In this document: positions 20,511-29,479 of the stretch, piece by piece | Position numbering within the stretch: position 1 is the first letter of the stretch | Layout of the letters: each line of letters starts with the position of its first letter | Source of the DNA: Pseudomarimonas salicorniae | Lineage (GTDB): Bacteria; Pseudomonadota; Gammaproteobacteria; Xanthomonadales; Xanthomonadaceae | Assembly (NCBI RefSeq): GCF_023156535.1 | Contig: NZ_JALNMH010000002.1 | Coordinates: 1-64,000, forward strand | Length of the DNA stretch: 64,000 nucleotides | Direction of reading: 5' to 3' | Notes under the pieces: model-generated | Databases searched by the model: none | What the model was told of the DNA's origin: nothing | Seen by the model: only the letters and a program-made list of their open reading frames with translations | Translations under genes and position numbers: made by a program

Positions 20511-23500
20511 ATGAACCTGCTCGCGGCGATGATCCGCAACCACCCGCTGGCCAACATCGGCTTCGCGGTGGTCATCCTGCTCGGCATGCTGGCCTTTGCC
20601 ACCATGCCGCGCGAACAGGACCCGGAGATCAACTTCAACTGGGTCAACATCTCGACCGCCCTGCCCGGCGCCAGCGCCGCCGACGTCGAGGACCGGGTCA
20701 CCAACCCGCTTGAAGACTCGCTGCGCAACGTCCAGGACGTTCGCTTCATCGCCAGCAGCTCGCGCGAGGGCGTGTCGAACATCCTGGTCCGCTTCCGCGA
20801 CATGCCCGAGCGGGTCTTCGACAAGCGGGTCAACGACCTGCGCCGCGAGGTGCAGAACACCGCCAGCGCCGAGCTGCCCGAGCAGGCGATCGATCCGGTG
20901 GTGCTCGAAATCACCACCTCGAACGGATTCCCCACCGCCATGGTCCTGCTCACCGGGCAGGCCGGCGATGAAACGCTGCGCTATGCGGCGCGCGAGATCC
21001 AGAACGACCTGGAGCGCATCGCTGGCGTGGACCGCGTTCTGGCGCTGGGCTTCCACGAGCCCGAGCTGCAGGTCGACTTCGACCCGGAGGCGCTGGCCGC
21101 GCACGGCCTGAATCCCGACCTGCTCGCCGATCAGCTGCGCGGCTGGTTCCGCGACGTGTTCGCCGGCAAGCTGAAGACCGAGGGGCATGAATGGCTGGTC
21201 CGGGTCGACGGCACCACGCCCGAGGCCGGCGAACTGGCCCGCTTCAGCGTGCGCCTGCCCGACGGCCGCAGCGTGCCGCTGGAGAGCCTGGCCCGCGTCG
21301 GCCGCGGCCACGAGCGGCCGCGCGAGCTGGCCGCCACCGACGGCCGCGCCGCGGTGCTGTTCTCGGTGACCAAGGTCAGCCGGACCAACACGCTTGAACT
21401 GGTCGAGCGCATTGACGACTACCTGGAGCGGCGCAATCCGGTGCTGGCGGTGCAGGGCCTCGAGCTGCGCCTGGCCGATGACCAGACCATCCCCACCCGC
21501 GAGGCGCTGGGGGTGATGCAGAGCAATGCGGCCATCGGCCTGCTGCTGGTGATGGCGGTGTGCTGGGTGTTCCTCGGCTCGCGGATCGCGGCCATGGTGG
21601 CGCTGGGCGTGGTGTTCTCGATCTGCGGCGCCCTGCTGGTGCTGCAGGCCACCGGCAACACGCTCAACGTGTCGGTCCTGCTCGGAATCGTCATCGTGCT
21701 CGGCATGCTGGTCGACGACGCCGTGGTGGTGGTCGAGGCGATCTACTTCCGCCTGCAGCGCGGCATGCCGGCCCTGCAGGCCTCGCTGGAATCGCTGCGC
21801 GAGGTCGGCCTGCCCGTGCTGGCTGCGGTGGCCACGACGATGGCCGCCTTCCTGCCGCTGATGCTGCTGCCCGGCATCGTCGGCAAATTCATGTTCGTCA
21901 TTCCCTTCGTGGTCAGCGTCGGCCTTGCGGTCAGCCTGATCGAGGCGATGTGGATGCTGCCCGCCCACGTCAGCGCACTCGGCCCGCGGGCCCTGCGCAC
22001 CTCGCGCTCGCAGGCCTGGCGCGCCCGTTTCACCCATCGCGTGCGGGTGCTCTACACGCGGGCACTGATCCACGTCATGCGCCAGCCGCGGCGCTATCTC
22101 GGCATCGCCCTGGCGCTGTTCCTCGGCGCCCTCGCCGCGGTCGCTGCCGGCGCGGTGCGCATGCAGTTCTTTGCCTTCGACCCGCTGCGCATCTTTTACG
22201 TCAACGTCGACATGCCGGCCTCGTCCTCGATCGAGCAGACGCTCGCCCGCACCGGCGAGGTCGAGCAGATCGTCCGCGCCCACCTGGAGCCGGAGGAGGC
22301 CCGCTCGGTGGTCTCGCTGGCCGGGATCAAGTTCACCGAGATGGAGCCGGTCTACGGCGACCACTACGGGCAGATCACCGTATCCCTGGCGCCCGCCGGC
22401 GACGAGGACCGCAGCGTCGACGAGGTGATCGAGTCGATGCGCCGGGCGATCGAGGATGCGCCGGGCATCTCGCGCAACTCCTTCCTGCGGATCTCCGGCG
22501 GCCCGCCCGCCTCCAAGGCCATCAGCGTCAAGGTGCGCGGCAACGACTTCGACGAGCTGCGCGCCGCGACCGCGGCGCTGAAGCGCGAGGTGGCGAAGAT
22601 CCCCGGCAGCCGCGACGTGGTCGACAACGACACCGCCGGCCGCCCCGAATACGGCCTCGAGGTGGACCTCGAGGCCGTCCGTCGCGCTGGCCTCGACCCC
22701 GGCGCGGTCGCCCGGCTGGTGCGCCTGCACGTGGACGGCGAGGTGGTCGCCGAGCTGCGCCACCGCGGCGAGAAGACCGAGCTGCGGGTTCGCGCGCGGC
22801 CGGAGGCGACCCAGCGCATCGACGACGTGCTGCAGCGCCCGGTCGCCCTGCCCGGCGGCGGCAGCACCCAGCTCGGCGCCCTGGTCCGCAGCGAGGTCCG
22901 CGACAGCCCGGGCCTGGTCCGGCACTGGAACTGGCGCCGCGCGATCACCCTCGAGGCCGACCTCGCCGAGGACGGCGTCGACACGGTCACCGCCAACCGC
23001 ATGCTGCGCGAAGCCTGGGAAGGCATGCGCGCCGACTACCCCGGCGTCGACCTCGACTTCAGCGGCGAGCTGGATGACATCAACGAATCACTGGCAGCGA
23101 TGGGCCCGCTGTTCGGGCTGGGCCTTGGCCTGATCTACCTGATCCTGGCGGCGCAGTTCCGCAGCTATTTCCAGCCACTGCTGATCCTGGTCACGGTGCC
23201 ACTGGCGTTTACCGGCGTCACCATCGGCCTGCTGATCTCGCGCAATCCGATGTCGCTCTACACGCTGTACGGCGTGATCGCGCTGACCGGCATCGCGGTC
23301 AATGCGGCCATCGTTCTGATCGATGCCGCCAACCAACGCCGCGCGGCCGGCATGCGCACCCTGCACGCCACCATCTACGCGGCCCGGCGCCGCGTGGTCG
23401 CGGTGCTGATGACCACCGGCACCACCATCGCCGGCCTGTTCTCACTGGCCTTCGGCCTCGGCGGCAGCTCCCTGCTCTGGGGCCCGGTCGCCGCCAGCAT

Positions 23501-23585
23501 CGTCTGGGGCCTGGCCTTCTCTTCAGTGCTGACGCTGTTCGTCGTACCGGTGCTCTACCGTCAGTTCATGAAGCAGCGGCGGTAG
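20511..23585 (+). CDS. RND-family efflux pump, inner-membrane permease
   Basis: This 1024-residue AcrB-family proton/drug antiporter has twelve helices and two large periplasmic loops. It has N-terminal IRNHPLANIGFAVVILLGM, MPREQDPEINFNWVNI at the first loop, and helix 4 LGMLVDDAVVVVEAIYF with the paired Asp needed for proton translocation. The C-terminal half ends YGVIALTGIAVNAAIVLIDAAN and VPVLYRQFM. It belongs to the branch with short adaptors rather than to heavy-metal CusA. With the adaptor upstream it forms a two-gene operon; substrates cannot be predicted. After it lies a 139-base spacer with repeated CCCTGAGCCCTG-like words. Confidence 0.95.
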   Translation: MNLLAAMIRNHPLANIGFAVVILLGMLAFATMPREQDPEINFNWVNISTALPGASAADVEDRVTNPLEDSLRNVQDVRFIASSSREGVSNILVRFRDMPERVFDKRVNDLRREVQNTASAELPEQAIDPVVLEITTSNGFPTAMVLLTGQAGDETLRYAAREIQNDLERIAGVDRVLALGFHEPELQVDFDPEALAAHGLNPDLLADQLRGWFRDVFAGKLKTEGHEWLVRVDGTTPEAGELARFSVRLPDGRSVPLESLARVGRGHERPRELAATDGRAAVLFSVTKVSRTNTLELVERIDDYLERRNPVLAVQGLELRLADDQTIPTREALGVMQSNAAIGLLLVMAVCWVFLGSRIAAMVALGVVFSICGALLVLQATGNTLNVSVLLGIVIVLGMLVDDAVVVVEAIYFRLQRGMPALQASLESLREVGLPVLAAVATTMAAFLPLMLLPGIVGKFMFVIPFVVSVGLAVSLIEAMWMLPAHVSALGPRALRTSRSQAWRARFTHRVRVLYTRALIHVMRQPRRYLGIALALFLGALAAVAAGAVRMQFFAFDPLRIFYVNVDMPASSSIEQTLARTGEVEQIVRAHLEPEEARSVVSLAGIKFTEMEPVYGDHYGQITVSLAPAGDEDRSVDEVIESMRRAIEDAPGISRNSFLRISGGPPASKAISVKVRGNDFDELRAATAALKREVAKIPGSRDVVDNDTAGRPEYGLEVDLEAVRRAGLDPGAVARLVRLHVDGEVVAELRHRGEKTELRVRARPEATQRIDDVLQRPVALPGGGSTQLGALVRSEVRDSPGLVRHWNWRRAITLEADLAEDGVDTVTANRMLREAWEGMRADYPGVDLDFSGELDDINESLAAMGPLFGLGLGLIYLILAAQFRSYFQPLLILVTVPLAFTGVTIGLLISRNPMSLYTLYGVIALTGIAVNAAIVLIDAANQRRAAGMRTLHATIYAARRRVVAVLMTTGTTIAGLFSLAFGLGGSSLLWGPVAASIVWGLAFSSVLTLFVVPVLYRQFMKQRR

Positions 23586-23724
23586 GGCCGAGCAAACCCC
23601 GCCCCTGAGCCCTGACCGAGCGAAGCGAAGGCGCAGGCGGCGCAGCCGCCGTTGCCGCGAAGCGGCCGAACCCTGAGCCCTGGTCCCTAGCCCCTAAGCC
23701 CTGCCGAGCGCAGCGAGGCCCCCC

Positions 23725-24507
23725 TCAGCGCAGGAAGAAGTACCAGCCTGCCGCGGCCGCGGCGGCGACCACCGCGATGACCACGCCGACCACCACTCCG
23801 GACCCGCCGGATTTCTTCGCCGGCGCCGGCGGTGGCGCCTTGGTGGCCGCGGCGATTTCCATGCCGGGGGCAACGAGCAGGAAGCGGATGGTGTCGAGGC
23901 GCAGTTCGTCACCGGGCTTGAGCACGCCGTTCTGCACCTTCTGGCCGTTGATGAACGTGCCATTGGCCGAGCCGAGGTCCTCCACTGCGAGGCCATCACC
24001 GGTCGGCTTGACCTGGGCGTGGCGTCGCGAGATCTCTTCTGCGGGAATGCAGATGTTGCATTCTTCCGAGCGGCCGATGACCTGGAGCGCCGGCACCGGA
24101 TAGGTCTTGCCAAAGGCTGGCCCGCTGACTCCCCTGAGGACGAACTTGGGCACGGCCATGCGCATGCGGGTCGCGCCGGCGTCGTTCTCGGGATCGAACT
24201 TGGCGCCGGCGGGGCCCGCGGCGCGCTCGACGCTGACCAGCTTGCCGACCACGCCGGCGACGCCGATCTCGTCGCCGGCCCGCACGGCCATCACGCCCTG
24301 CACCGGCTTGCCGTTCAGGGTCACCGGCCGCGAGGGGTCCGGTACGCGCACCGTGACCATGGTGCCCGAGAGCTGGAGCTCGCAGTGCACCGGGGCGACC
24401 TCGTCACGGTCCAGACGGACCTGCGCATCCGGGGCGCTGCCTATCCGGTTGACACCTTCGCTCAGCAGGACCTGGCCATGTTCGCCGTTGGGAAAGATCA
24501 GCTTCAT
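23725..24507 (-). CDS. Twin FHA-domain membrane protein
   Basis: This 260-residue protein has two forkhead-associated folds. One is at about 5-92 (LSEGVNRIGSAPDAQVRLD, PVHCELQL) and is divergent. The second, at about 120-215, is canonical (VIGRSEECNICIPAEEISRRHAQV, LGSANGTFINGQKV) and keeps the Arg, Ser and Asn used to bind phosphothreonine. A Pro-rich linker leads to a C-terminal membrane helix (VVVGVVIAVVAAAAAAGWYFF), so the FHA domains face the cytoplasm. It lies 14 bases downstream of a Ser/Thr kinase on the same strand, so it is the likely reader of that kinase. Confidence 0.9.
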   Translation of the reverse strand: MKLIFPNGEHGQVLLSEGVNRIGSAPDAQVRLDRDEVAPVHCELQLSGTMVTVRVPDPSRPVTLNGKPVQGVMAVRAGDEIGVAGVVGKLVSVERAAGPAGAKFDPENDAGATRMRMAVPKFVLRGVSGPAFGKTYPVPALQVIGRSEECNICIPAEEISRRHAQVKPTGDGLAVEDLGSANGTFINGQKVQNGVLKPGDELRLDTIRFLLVAPGMEIAAATKAPPPAPAKKSGGSGVVVGVVIAVVAAAAAAGWYFFLR

Positions 24508-24521
24508 CGGTTCCTCGATAT

Positions 24522-27026
24522 TCAGGGCGCGGTGGACCCGCGGGCCGGCAGTTCCAGGGCCAGGCGAAGGCCTATGGTATTGGACGCAGTGTCGGCCGGG
24601 AAACCACGCCGCGAGGCGCGGCCGCTTTCAAGCTCGAAGCTGCGACCGATGACGATGCGGTCGCTGCAGCGGTTGTCGGCGCAGTCGCTGGTCCACTCGC
24701 TGACATTGCCATTGACGTCGAACAGGCCCGGGGCGACGGCGGGGAAGCTCCGCACCGGCGCCGTGGCGGCGTGGCCATCGTCGCAGCTGGCGCCGCCGCG
24801 CGAGGAGTAGCTGCGGGCGAAGGACTGGTCGCGGATATTGCTGCGGCAGTCCATCGCGTCATCGACGAACCCGGCCAGCTCATCGGCGCGCGGCAGGCGA
24901 TAGGGCTTGCCGCTGCGCTCGGCGACCCAGGCAGCGAAGTGCTCGGCCATCGGGTAGCTGAGGCAGACCACCGGGTGGCTGTCGTCCTGCGGAATGTCCG
25001 GATTCTCGAAATTCCGCCGGGAGAACAGGGTCGGGCCCTCGCGGTTGCGGCAGGACGGCAGCGAGCTGCCGAAGCGGCGTTTTCCGGAGGCCGACCAGTA
25101 GCGCTTGTACTCGGCGACGGTGATCTCGCTGCGCGACAGGGCAAGACGCTGGCCGACCACCACCATCTCGGGCAGGTTCTGGCCGTCGCGGAACACATAG
25201 CCCACCGTTCCGACACGTTGCGCGATCCGTCGGCTGCTGGCGATGGCGCCGTCGCCGGGGCTGACCTTCTCGGCCCGGTCGAGGGCGGCCAGGGCCGCCT
25301 CGCGGTCCCAGTTGGAGATCGCCGCGCGTGCCTGATCCAGCAGCTGGTCCAGGTACGCCTTGCGCATCGAGGCCACCGAGGCGGCGATCTCGCGCGCCGC
25401 AGGGGACTCCGCGGCGACCTGCTCGGCCTTGGCGAGGTGGTCCAGCCAGGCCTGCAGGTCGGCGTCGCGATCCAGGCCGTTGGCGATCTCGAGGTAGATC
25501 GAGGCGACCCGGGCGATACCCTGCTGGGCGTCGGCATTGCCCGGCTCGATCAGCAGGGCCAGCTTGTAGCGGTCCAGCGCATTGGTGACCGGAGGCGTCG
25601 TGTAACGCTGGGCGCGGATATTGGCGGCCGCCATGGCCAGCAGCTGGGCGATCGGGTCCTGCACGGTGTGCTCGGGAATCGGCTCGCCCTGCTCGGCCGC
25701 GGCCAGGGGGTCGATAAGCTCGACCTGCTCGGCTTCTTCGATGCCGCCCGGGCCGGGCTGGGAAGCTGGCGCGGGACGTACCGGCGCCGGCGCAGCGCTG
25801 GTCGGCGCCTTGCCGGAAGCGTCGCGGGTGGAGGCAGTTGCTGGGGCCGAAGACTCCTCACCGCCCATCCATTGCCAGATGCCGAGCGCCAGCAATACCC
25901 CGCAGACCACGGCGCCCGCCGCGAGGGCGATGGGGATCCAGCGCGCCGGCAGCGCTTCGTCCTGCTGCGGGCGTGGCGGAGATCCAGACCCGGCCGAAGA
26001 CCGGGCGGCCGGGCCGGCAGCCGCCGGGGACGAGGACGCAGCAGGCGCCGAAGCCGCTGGCGCCGGCGCCGCGGCCGGCTCCCCGGATTTGACCCCCGCC
26101 GCGCCGTCACGCTCCCTGGCGCTGGCGTCGCGCGGTGCGCGGGGCTTGCCGGGAGGCGGCGCCACGACCGGAGCGACCGGACCGACGGCGTCCTTGAACT
26201 CATCCGGGGCGGTGTCGGCCAGCGCCTCGATGAAGGCCGCGCAATCCGGAAAGCGCCCGTCCGGATCCTTGGCCATGGCCCGGTCGATCAGCGGCTGCCA
26301 GCGGGCCGCCTCCGGCGGCAGCCGCGGCACCGGGTCGTGAACGTGGGAAAAGGCCACGGCGAACCCGTCGTCACCCTCGAAGGGCGGATGCCCGACCACC
26401 GCTTCGTAGGTCAGCACGCCAAGGCTGTAGATGTCCGAGCGGTGGTCCACCTCGACCCCTCGGGCCTGTTCGGGGCTCATGTACTGGCTGGTGCCGATCG
26501 AGAGCCCGGCGCTGGTGATGCGCGAGGTGTTGGCCAGCGCCCGGGCGATGCCGAAATCGGTCAGCACCGGCTGGTCGTGGGAATCGAAGAGGATGTTCGC
26601 GGGGGTCACGTCACGGTGCACGTAACCGCGCGCGTGGGCGAAGCTGAGCGCCTGGGCCACCGAGGCCAGGACGCGGACCAGTTCCGCCTCCGACATACCG
26701 TCGGCCAGCCGCGAGCCGAAGTCGCCACCGGTGAGCAGCTGCATGGAGAAGTAGTTGAGCCCGCTCGGCGTCTCGCCGATATCGAACACCTGGACGATGT
26801 TCGGGTGGTTGAGCGCGGCCAGCATGCGCGCTTCCTGCAGGAAGCGCTGGGCGTAGATCGGATCGGTCGCCAGCTGGGGCGACATCACCTTGAGGGCGAC
26901 TTCGCGGTCGAGCAGCACCTGGCGGGCCCGGTAGACGGTGGCCATACCGCCCTTTCCGATCTGCCCCAGTATGGTGTAGCCCTGAACCTCGATCACCAAC
27001 GCCCCCCGGCCGGATTCTGCGGGCAT
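24522..27026 (-). CDS. Ser/Thr protein kinase fused to a formylglycine-enzyme-like domain
   Basis: This 834-residue protein starts at the ATG at 27026. A GTG at 26996 preceded by GGGGGG at good spacing is an alternative and perhaps better start. The kinase domain covers about 15-285: GKGGMATVYRAR, VALKVM, the catalytic HRDVTPANILFD, LTDFGIAR and GTSQYMSPEQARG. The loop has Thr where most kinases carry Lys (HRDxKP), a variant also seen in other bacterial kinases. A Pro/Ala-rich linker leads to a membrane helix near 368-385, then a helical TPR-like region. The C-terminal FGE-sulfatase/SUMF1 domain at about 610-830 has SHPVVCLSYPMAEHFAAWV, YRLPRADE and FDVNGNVSEWTSDC. It is partner to the FHA protein downstream. 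Confidence 0.9.
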   Translation of the reverse strand: MPAESGRGALVIEVQGYTILGQIGKGGMATVYRARQVLLDREVALKVMSPQLATDPIYAQRFLQEARMLAALNHPNIVQVFDIGETPSGLNYFSMQLLTGGDFGSRLADGMSEAELVRVLASVAQALSFAHARGYVHRDVTPANILFDSHDQPVLTDFGIARALANTSRITSAGLSIGTSQYMSPEQARGVEVDHRSDIYSLGVLTYEAVVGHPPFEGDDGFAVAFSHVHDPVPRLPPEAARWQPLIDRAMAKDPDGRFPDCAAFIEALADTAPDEFKDAVGPVAPVVAPPPGKPRAPRDASARERDGAAGVKSGEPAAAPAPAASAPAASSSPAAAGPAARSSAGSGSPPRPQQDEALPARWIPIALAAGAVVCGVLLALGIWQWMGGEESSAPATASTRDASGKAPTSAAPAPVRPAPASQPGPGGIEEAEQVELIDPLAAAEQGEPIPEHTVQDPIAQLLAMAAANIRAQRYTTPPVTNALDRYKLALLIEPGNADAQQGIARVASIYLEIANGLDRDADLQAWLDHLAKAEQVAAESPAAREIAASVASMRKAYLDQLLDQARAAISNWDREAALAALDRAEKVSPGDGAIASSRRIAQRVGTVGYVFRDGQNLPEMVVVGQRLALSRSEITVAEYKRYWSASGKRRFGSSLPSCRNREGPTLFSRRNFENPDIPQDDSHPVVCLSYPMAEHFAAWVAERSGKPYRLPRADELAGFVDDAMDCRSNIRDQSFARSYSSRGGASCDDGHAATAPVRSFPAVAPGLFDVNGNVSEWTSDCADNRCSDRIVIGRSFELESGRASRRGFPADTASNTIGLRLALELPARGSTAP

Positions 27027-27311
27027 TCTAGCCCGGTTGCGCGAGGCTCACGCCAGCCCCGGGAAACGCCCTAGCCCGTGGATTCCACGAGGTCGCAGCG
27101 AGGATCACCGGACTCGTGCATTGTGCATCGGCCCGAACCGGAGGCAGCCGAACACCCCGTTGCCCCGAGGCCCAGGCGGTGCGGGACGCCGAACAGGCCG
27201 GTTGCGCACTGCCGCCGGGCGAGCGGGCCGTGCCGAGTGCGAGCGTCCGGCCGGCAAAGCGCGCCCGCTGCGAGCTTGCCGCGTTCACCCACGCTGCCGC
27301 ATGCTTGGCGG

Positions 27312-27629
27312 ATGACCGCGACGCTCATCTGCCTTCTCCTCATCGGCGCCTTCGTGCTGTTCTGGTCCGCCGCGCGCGACGCCAGCGAGGTGGCCCGCGG
27401 GCATGCCCGCGCTGCCTGCCAGAGGCAGCATGTCCAGCTGCTTGACCAGAGCGTGGCCCTGCGTCGCTTCCGGCTACGCCGCAACGAAGAGGGGCGGATG
27501 CGCTTCGAGCGCACCTACCAGTTCGCCTATTCAGCGGCGGGACACGATCGTCAGCTCGGCGAGCTCTCGCTGCTCGGCAAGGACCTGCTTTGGATCAGCG
27601 AGCCGCAGCCCGGGGACGAGCCTACTTGA
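27312..27629 (+). CDS. DUF3301 family membrane-anchored protein
   Basis: This 105-residue protein starts at the ATG at 27312; the frame upstream of it is not protein-like. One N-terminal membrane helix (LICLLLIGAFVLFWSAA) is followed by the DUF3301 core: ARAACQRQHVQLLDQSVALRR and RMRFERTYQFAYSAAGHDR. Function is unknown. It ends tail to tail with sspB, overlapping it by 8 bases. The 285 bases between the kinase start and this gene hold nothing recognisable. Confidence 0.85.
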   Translation: MTATLICLLLIGAFVLFWSAARDASEVARGHARAACQRQHVQLLDQSVALRRFRLRRNEEGRMRFERTYQFAYSAAGHDRQLGELSLLGKDLLWISEPQPGDEPT

Positions 27630-28044
27630 CCACCCGCAGGTGGCTGCGCCGCGGCGGCGGCTCGGAATCGTCGTCGTCGGGCGCCGGCGTGCGCGGCGGC
27701 TCCTCGTCCTCGTCGCCCTGCGGCAGCATCATGCCCTGCCCGGTTTCCTGGGCGTAGATCGCCAGCACCGCCGGCATCGGAACACGCACCGACTGGCTGA
27801 CGCCGGAAAAGCGCGCCATGAAGCGGATCTCGTCGTTGCCGAGCTCGAGCTGTGCCACCGCCCGCCCGGCAATGTTGAGGACCACCCGGCCATCCTTGAC
27901 CGCCTGGCTGGGCACCTGGACTCCCTCGATGCCGGCGTCGACCAGCAGGTACGGGGTCAGTGCGTTGTCCGAGATCCACTCGTACATCGCCCGCACCAGA
28001 TAGGGGCGGTTGGAAGTCATCTGGATGGTGTTGCCCTCACTCAC
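27622..28044 (-). CDS. sspB: ClpXP protease specificity-enhancing factor SspB
   Basis: SspB binds the SsrA degradation tag and RseA fragments and delivers them to ClpXP. The protein has 140 residues from a GTG start that overlaps the sspA stop by 4 bases (GTGA). The N-terminal substrate-binding domain shows NRPYLVRAMYEWISDNALTP and NEIRF-like strand DEIRFMARFSG. The C-terminal half is acidic and Pro-rich and ends RRSHLRVVK, the conserved ClpX-binding tail. The sspA-sspB coupling is typical of proteobacteria. DegS, which starts the RseA cascade feeding into SspB, is encoded 3.5 kb away. Confidence 0.96.
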   Translation of the reverse strand: MSEGNTIQMTSNRPYLVRAMYEWISDNALTPYLLVDAGIEGVQVPSQAVKDGRVVLNIAGRAVAQLELGNDEIRFMARFSGVSQSVRVPMPAVLAIYAQETGQGMMLPQGDEDEEPPRTPAPDDDDSEPPPRRSHLRVVK

Positions 28045-28676
28045 GCGACGCCGTCCCGATAGGCGCGTTCCTCGGCGGTCAGGCTGCGGGCGAAGCCCGG
28101 GCTGCGGAAGATCCGCGCGCCGTAGTCCTCGATCGCCTTGGCATCCTTGGGCAGGCTCACGCCGAGCTGGGGCAGGCGCCAGATGATCGGGGCCACCGCA
28201 CAGTCGGCGAGGCTCATCTCGGTATTGAGGAAGAACTTGGAGGCCTTGAACAGCGGCAGGGTGGCCAGCAGGTGCTCGCGCAGCTTCTTCCGCGCGGCGT
28301 CCGACTGGGTCTTGTTGCCGGCCTGGATCGCCTGGACCTGCGGAACCCAGTCGTGCTCGAGGCGCAGCATAGACAGGCGCAGACGGGCCCGCGACAGCGG
28401 GTCGACCGGCATCAGCGGCGGATGCGGATAGCGCTCGTCAAGATACTCGGACACCACCGAGGCCGAGTACAGGACCAGGTCGCGCTCGACCAGGGTCGGC
28501 ACCGAATGATACGGATTGACCTCGACCAACTCGTCCGGCGGCTTGGCCGGATCGACCGCCACCATATCGTAGGTGACGCCTTTGGCGGCCAGTACCAGTC
28601 GGACCCTGTGGCAGACAACGCAGTCCAGTGAGGAGAACAGCGTCAGCGTATTGCGGACCCGGGGGCTGGATACCAT
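28041..28676 (-). CDS. sspA: Stringent starvation protein A
   Basis: SspA is a glutathione-S-transferase-fold protein that binds RNA polymerase and helps the stress response. It has 211 residues, the family length. The thioredoxin-like half (about 8-90) opens LTLFSSLDCVVCHRVRLVLAAKG, and the helical half has SEYLDERYPHPPLMPVDPL. SspA proteins lack glutathione transferase activity. The gene leads the sspA-sspB pair and follows the pet operon by 68 bases on the same strand, so partial read-through from petC is possible. Confidence 0.96.
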   Translation of the reverse strand: MVSSPRVRNTLTLFSSLDCVVCHRVRLVLAAKGVTYDMVAVDPAKPPDELVEVNPYHSVPTLVERDLVLYSASVVSEYLDERYPHPPLMPVDPLSRARLRLSMLRLEHDWVPQVQAIQAGNKTQSDAARKKLREHLLATLPLFKASKFFLNTEMSLADCAVAPIIWRLPQLGVSLPKDAKAIEDYGARIFRSPGFARSLTAEERAYRDGVA

Positions 28677-28744
28677 GGCGTGACCCTATCGACTGGATGA
28701 CCTGAGGACCGCACCCCCGGACAGGGGCACGGTCCCACCCGGCC

Positions 28745-29479
28745 TCAGTGGACGTCCCGCCAGTACTCGTGCTTCAACAGCCAGGCAAGGAAGGTGAAGG
28801 CCGCGAGAAACAGGATAACCCAGACGCCCATCGAGGTGCGCTTGATCGCCGCCGGCTCGCCGACATAGGTCAGGAAGTTGGTCAGGTCGCGGATCGCGGC
28901 GTCGTATTCCTGGGCGCTCATCGAGCCCGGGGAGGCCATCTCCAGACGCTCGATCACCGGCAGGGCCTCGGCCGCCCCTTCCTGGTAGATCGGACGCTGG
29001 CTGCCCTGAAGCTCCCACAGCACGTGCGGCATGCTCGAACCGGGCAGCACGGTGTTGTTCCAGCCGGCCGGACGGGTCTCGTCGACGTAGAAGGACTTCA
29101 GGAAGGTGTACACCCAGTCCGGACCGCCCGGCTTGCTGCGCGCCACCAGGGACAGGTCGGGCGGCGTCTTGCCGAACCAGGCCTGGCCGTCCGCCGGATC
29201 CATGGCCACCTTCACGTGGTCGCCGATCTTGGCGTCGGTGAAGACCAGCTTGTCCATGACCAGCTCTTCGGGGAGCTCGAGGTCCTTGGCGATCCGGGAG
29301 TAACGCTGGAAGCCCAGCGCGTGACAACCCGAGCAGTAGCTCATGTACATCGCGGCGCCACGCTGCAGCGAGGCGATGTTGTTCACGCTGGCGTTCGACT
29401 CCAGCAGCTTGACGTCGCCTGCGGCGAAGGCAAGGCCCGGCAGCAGCGCGAGCAGGAAGGCGGCAAGTCGCTTAGTCAT
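28745..29479 (-). CDS. petC: Cytochrome c1 of the cytochrome bc1 complex
   Basis: Cytochrome c1 is the subunit of respiratory complex III that takes electrons from the Rieske protein and passes them to cytochrome c. It has 244 residues with a signal peptide (MTKRLAAFLLALLPGLAFA). A single haem c site, CSGCH, is followed by ALGFQRYSRIAKDL. The C-terminal anchor helix is MGVWVILFLAAFTFLAWLL. The start overlaps the petB stop by 8 bases. Order petA-petB-petC matches the standard operon. Confidence 0.97.
   Translation of the reverse strand: MTKRLAAFLLALLPGLAFAAGDVKLLESNASVNNIASLQRGAAMYMSYCSGCHALGFQRYSRIAKDLELPEELVMDKLVFTDAKIGDHVKVAMDPADGQAWFGKTPPDLSLVARSKPGGPDWVYTFLKSFYVDETRPAGWNNTVLPGSSMPHVLWELQGSQRPIYQEGAAEALPVIERLEMASPGSMSAQEYDAAIRDLTNFLTYVGEPAAIKRTSMGVWVILFLAAFTFLAWLLKHEYWRDVH

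Noticed and set aside
20490-22925. Minus-strand open frame of 811 codons across the RND pump gene
   Set aside because: Rich in Gly, His, Asp and Gln without any motif; it is the shadow of the pump reading frame, which has complete family signatures.
23586-23724. Spacer with repeated CCCTGAGCCCTG-like words as a CRISPR or tandem array
   Set aside because: The words are irregular, short and without unique spacers. It is low-complexity intergenic sequence.
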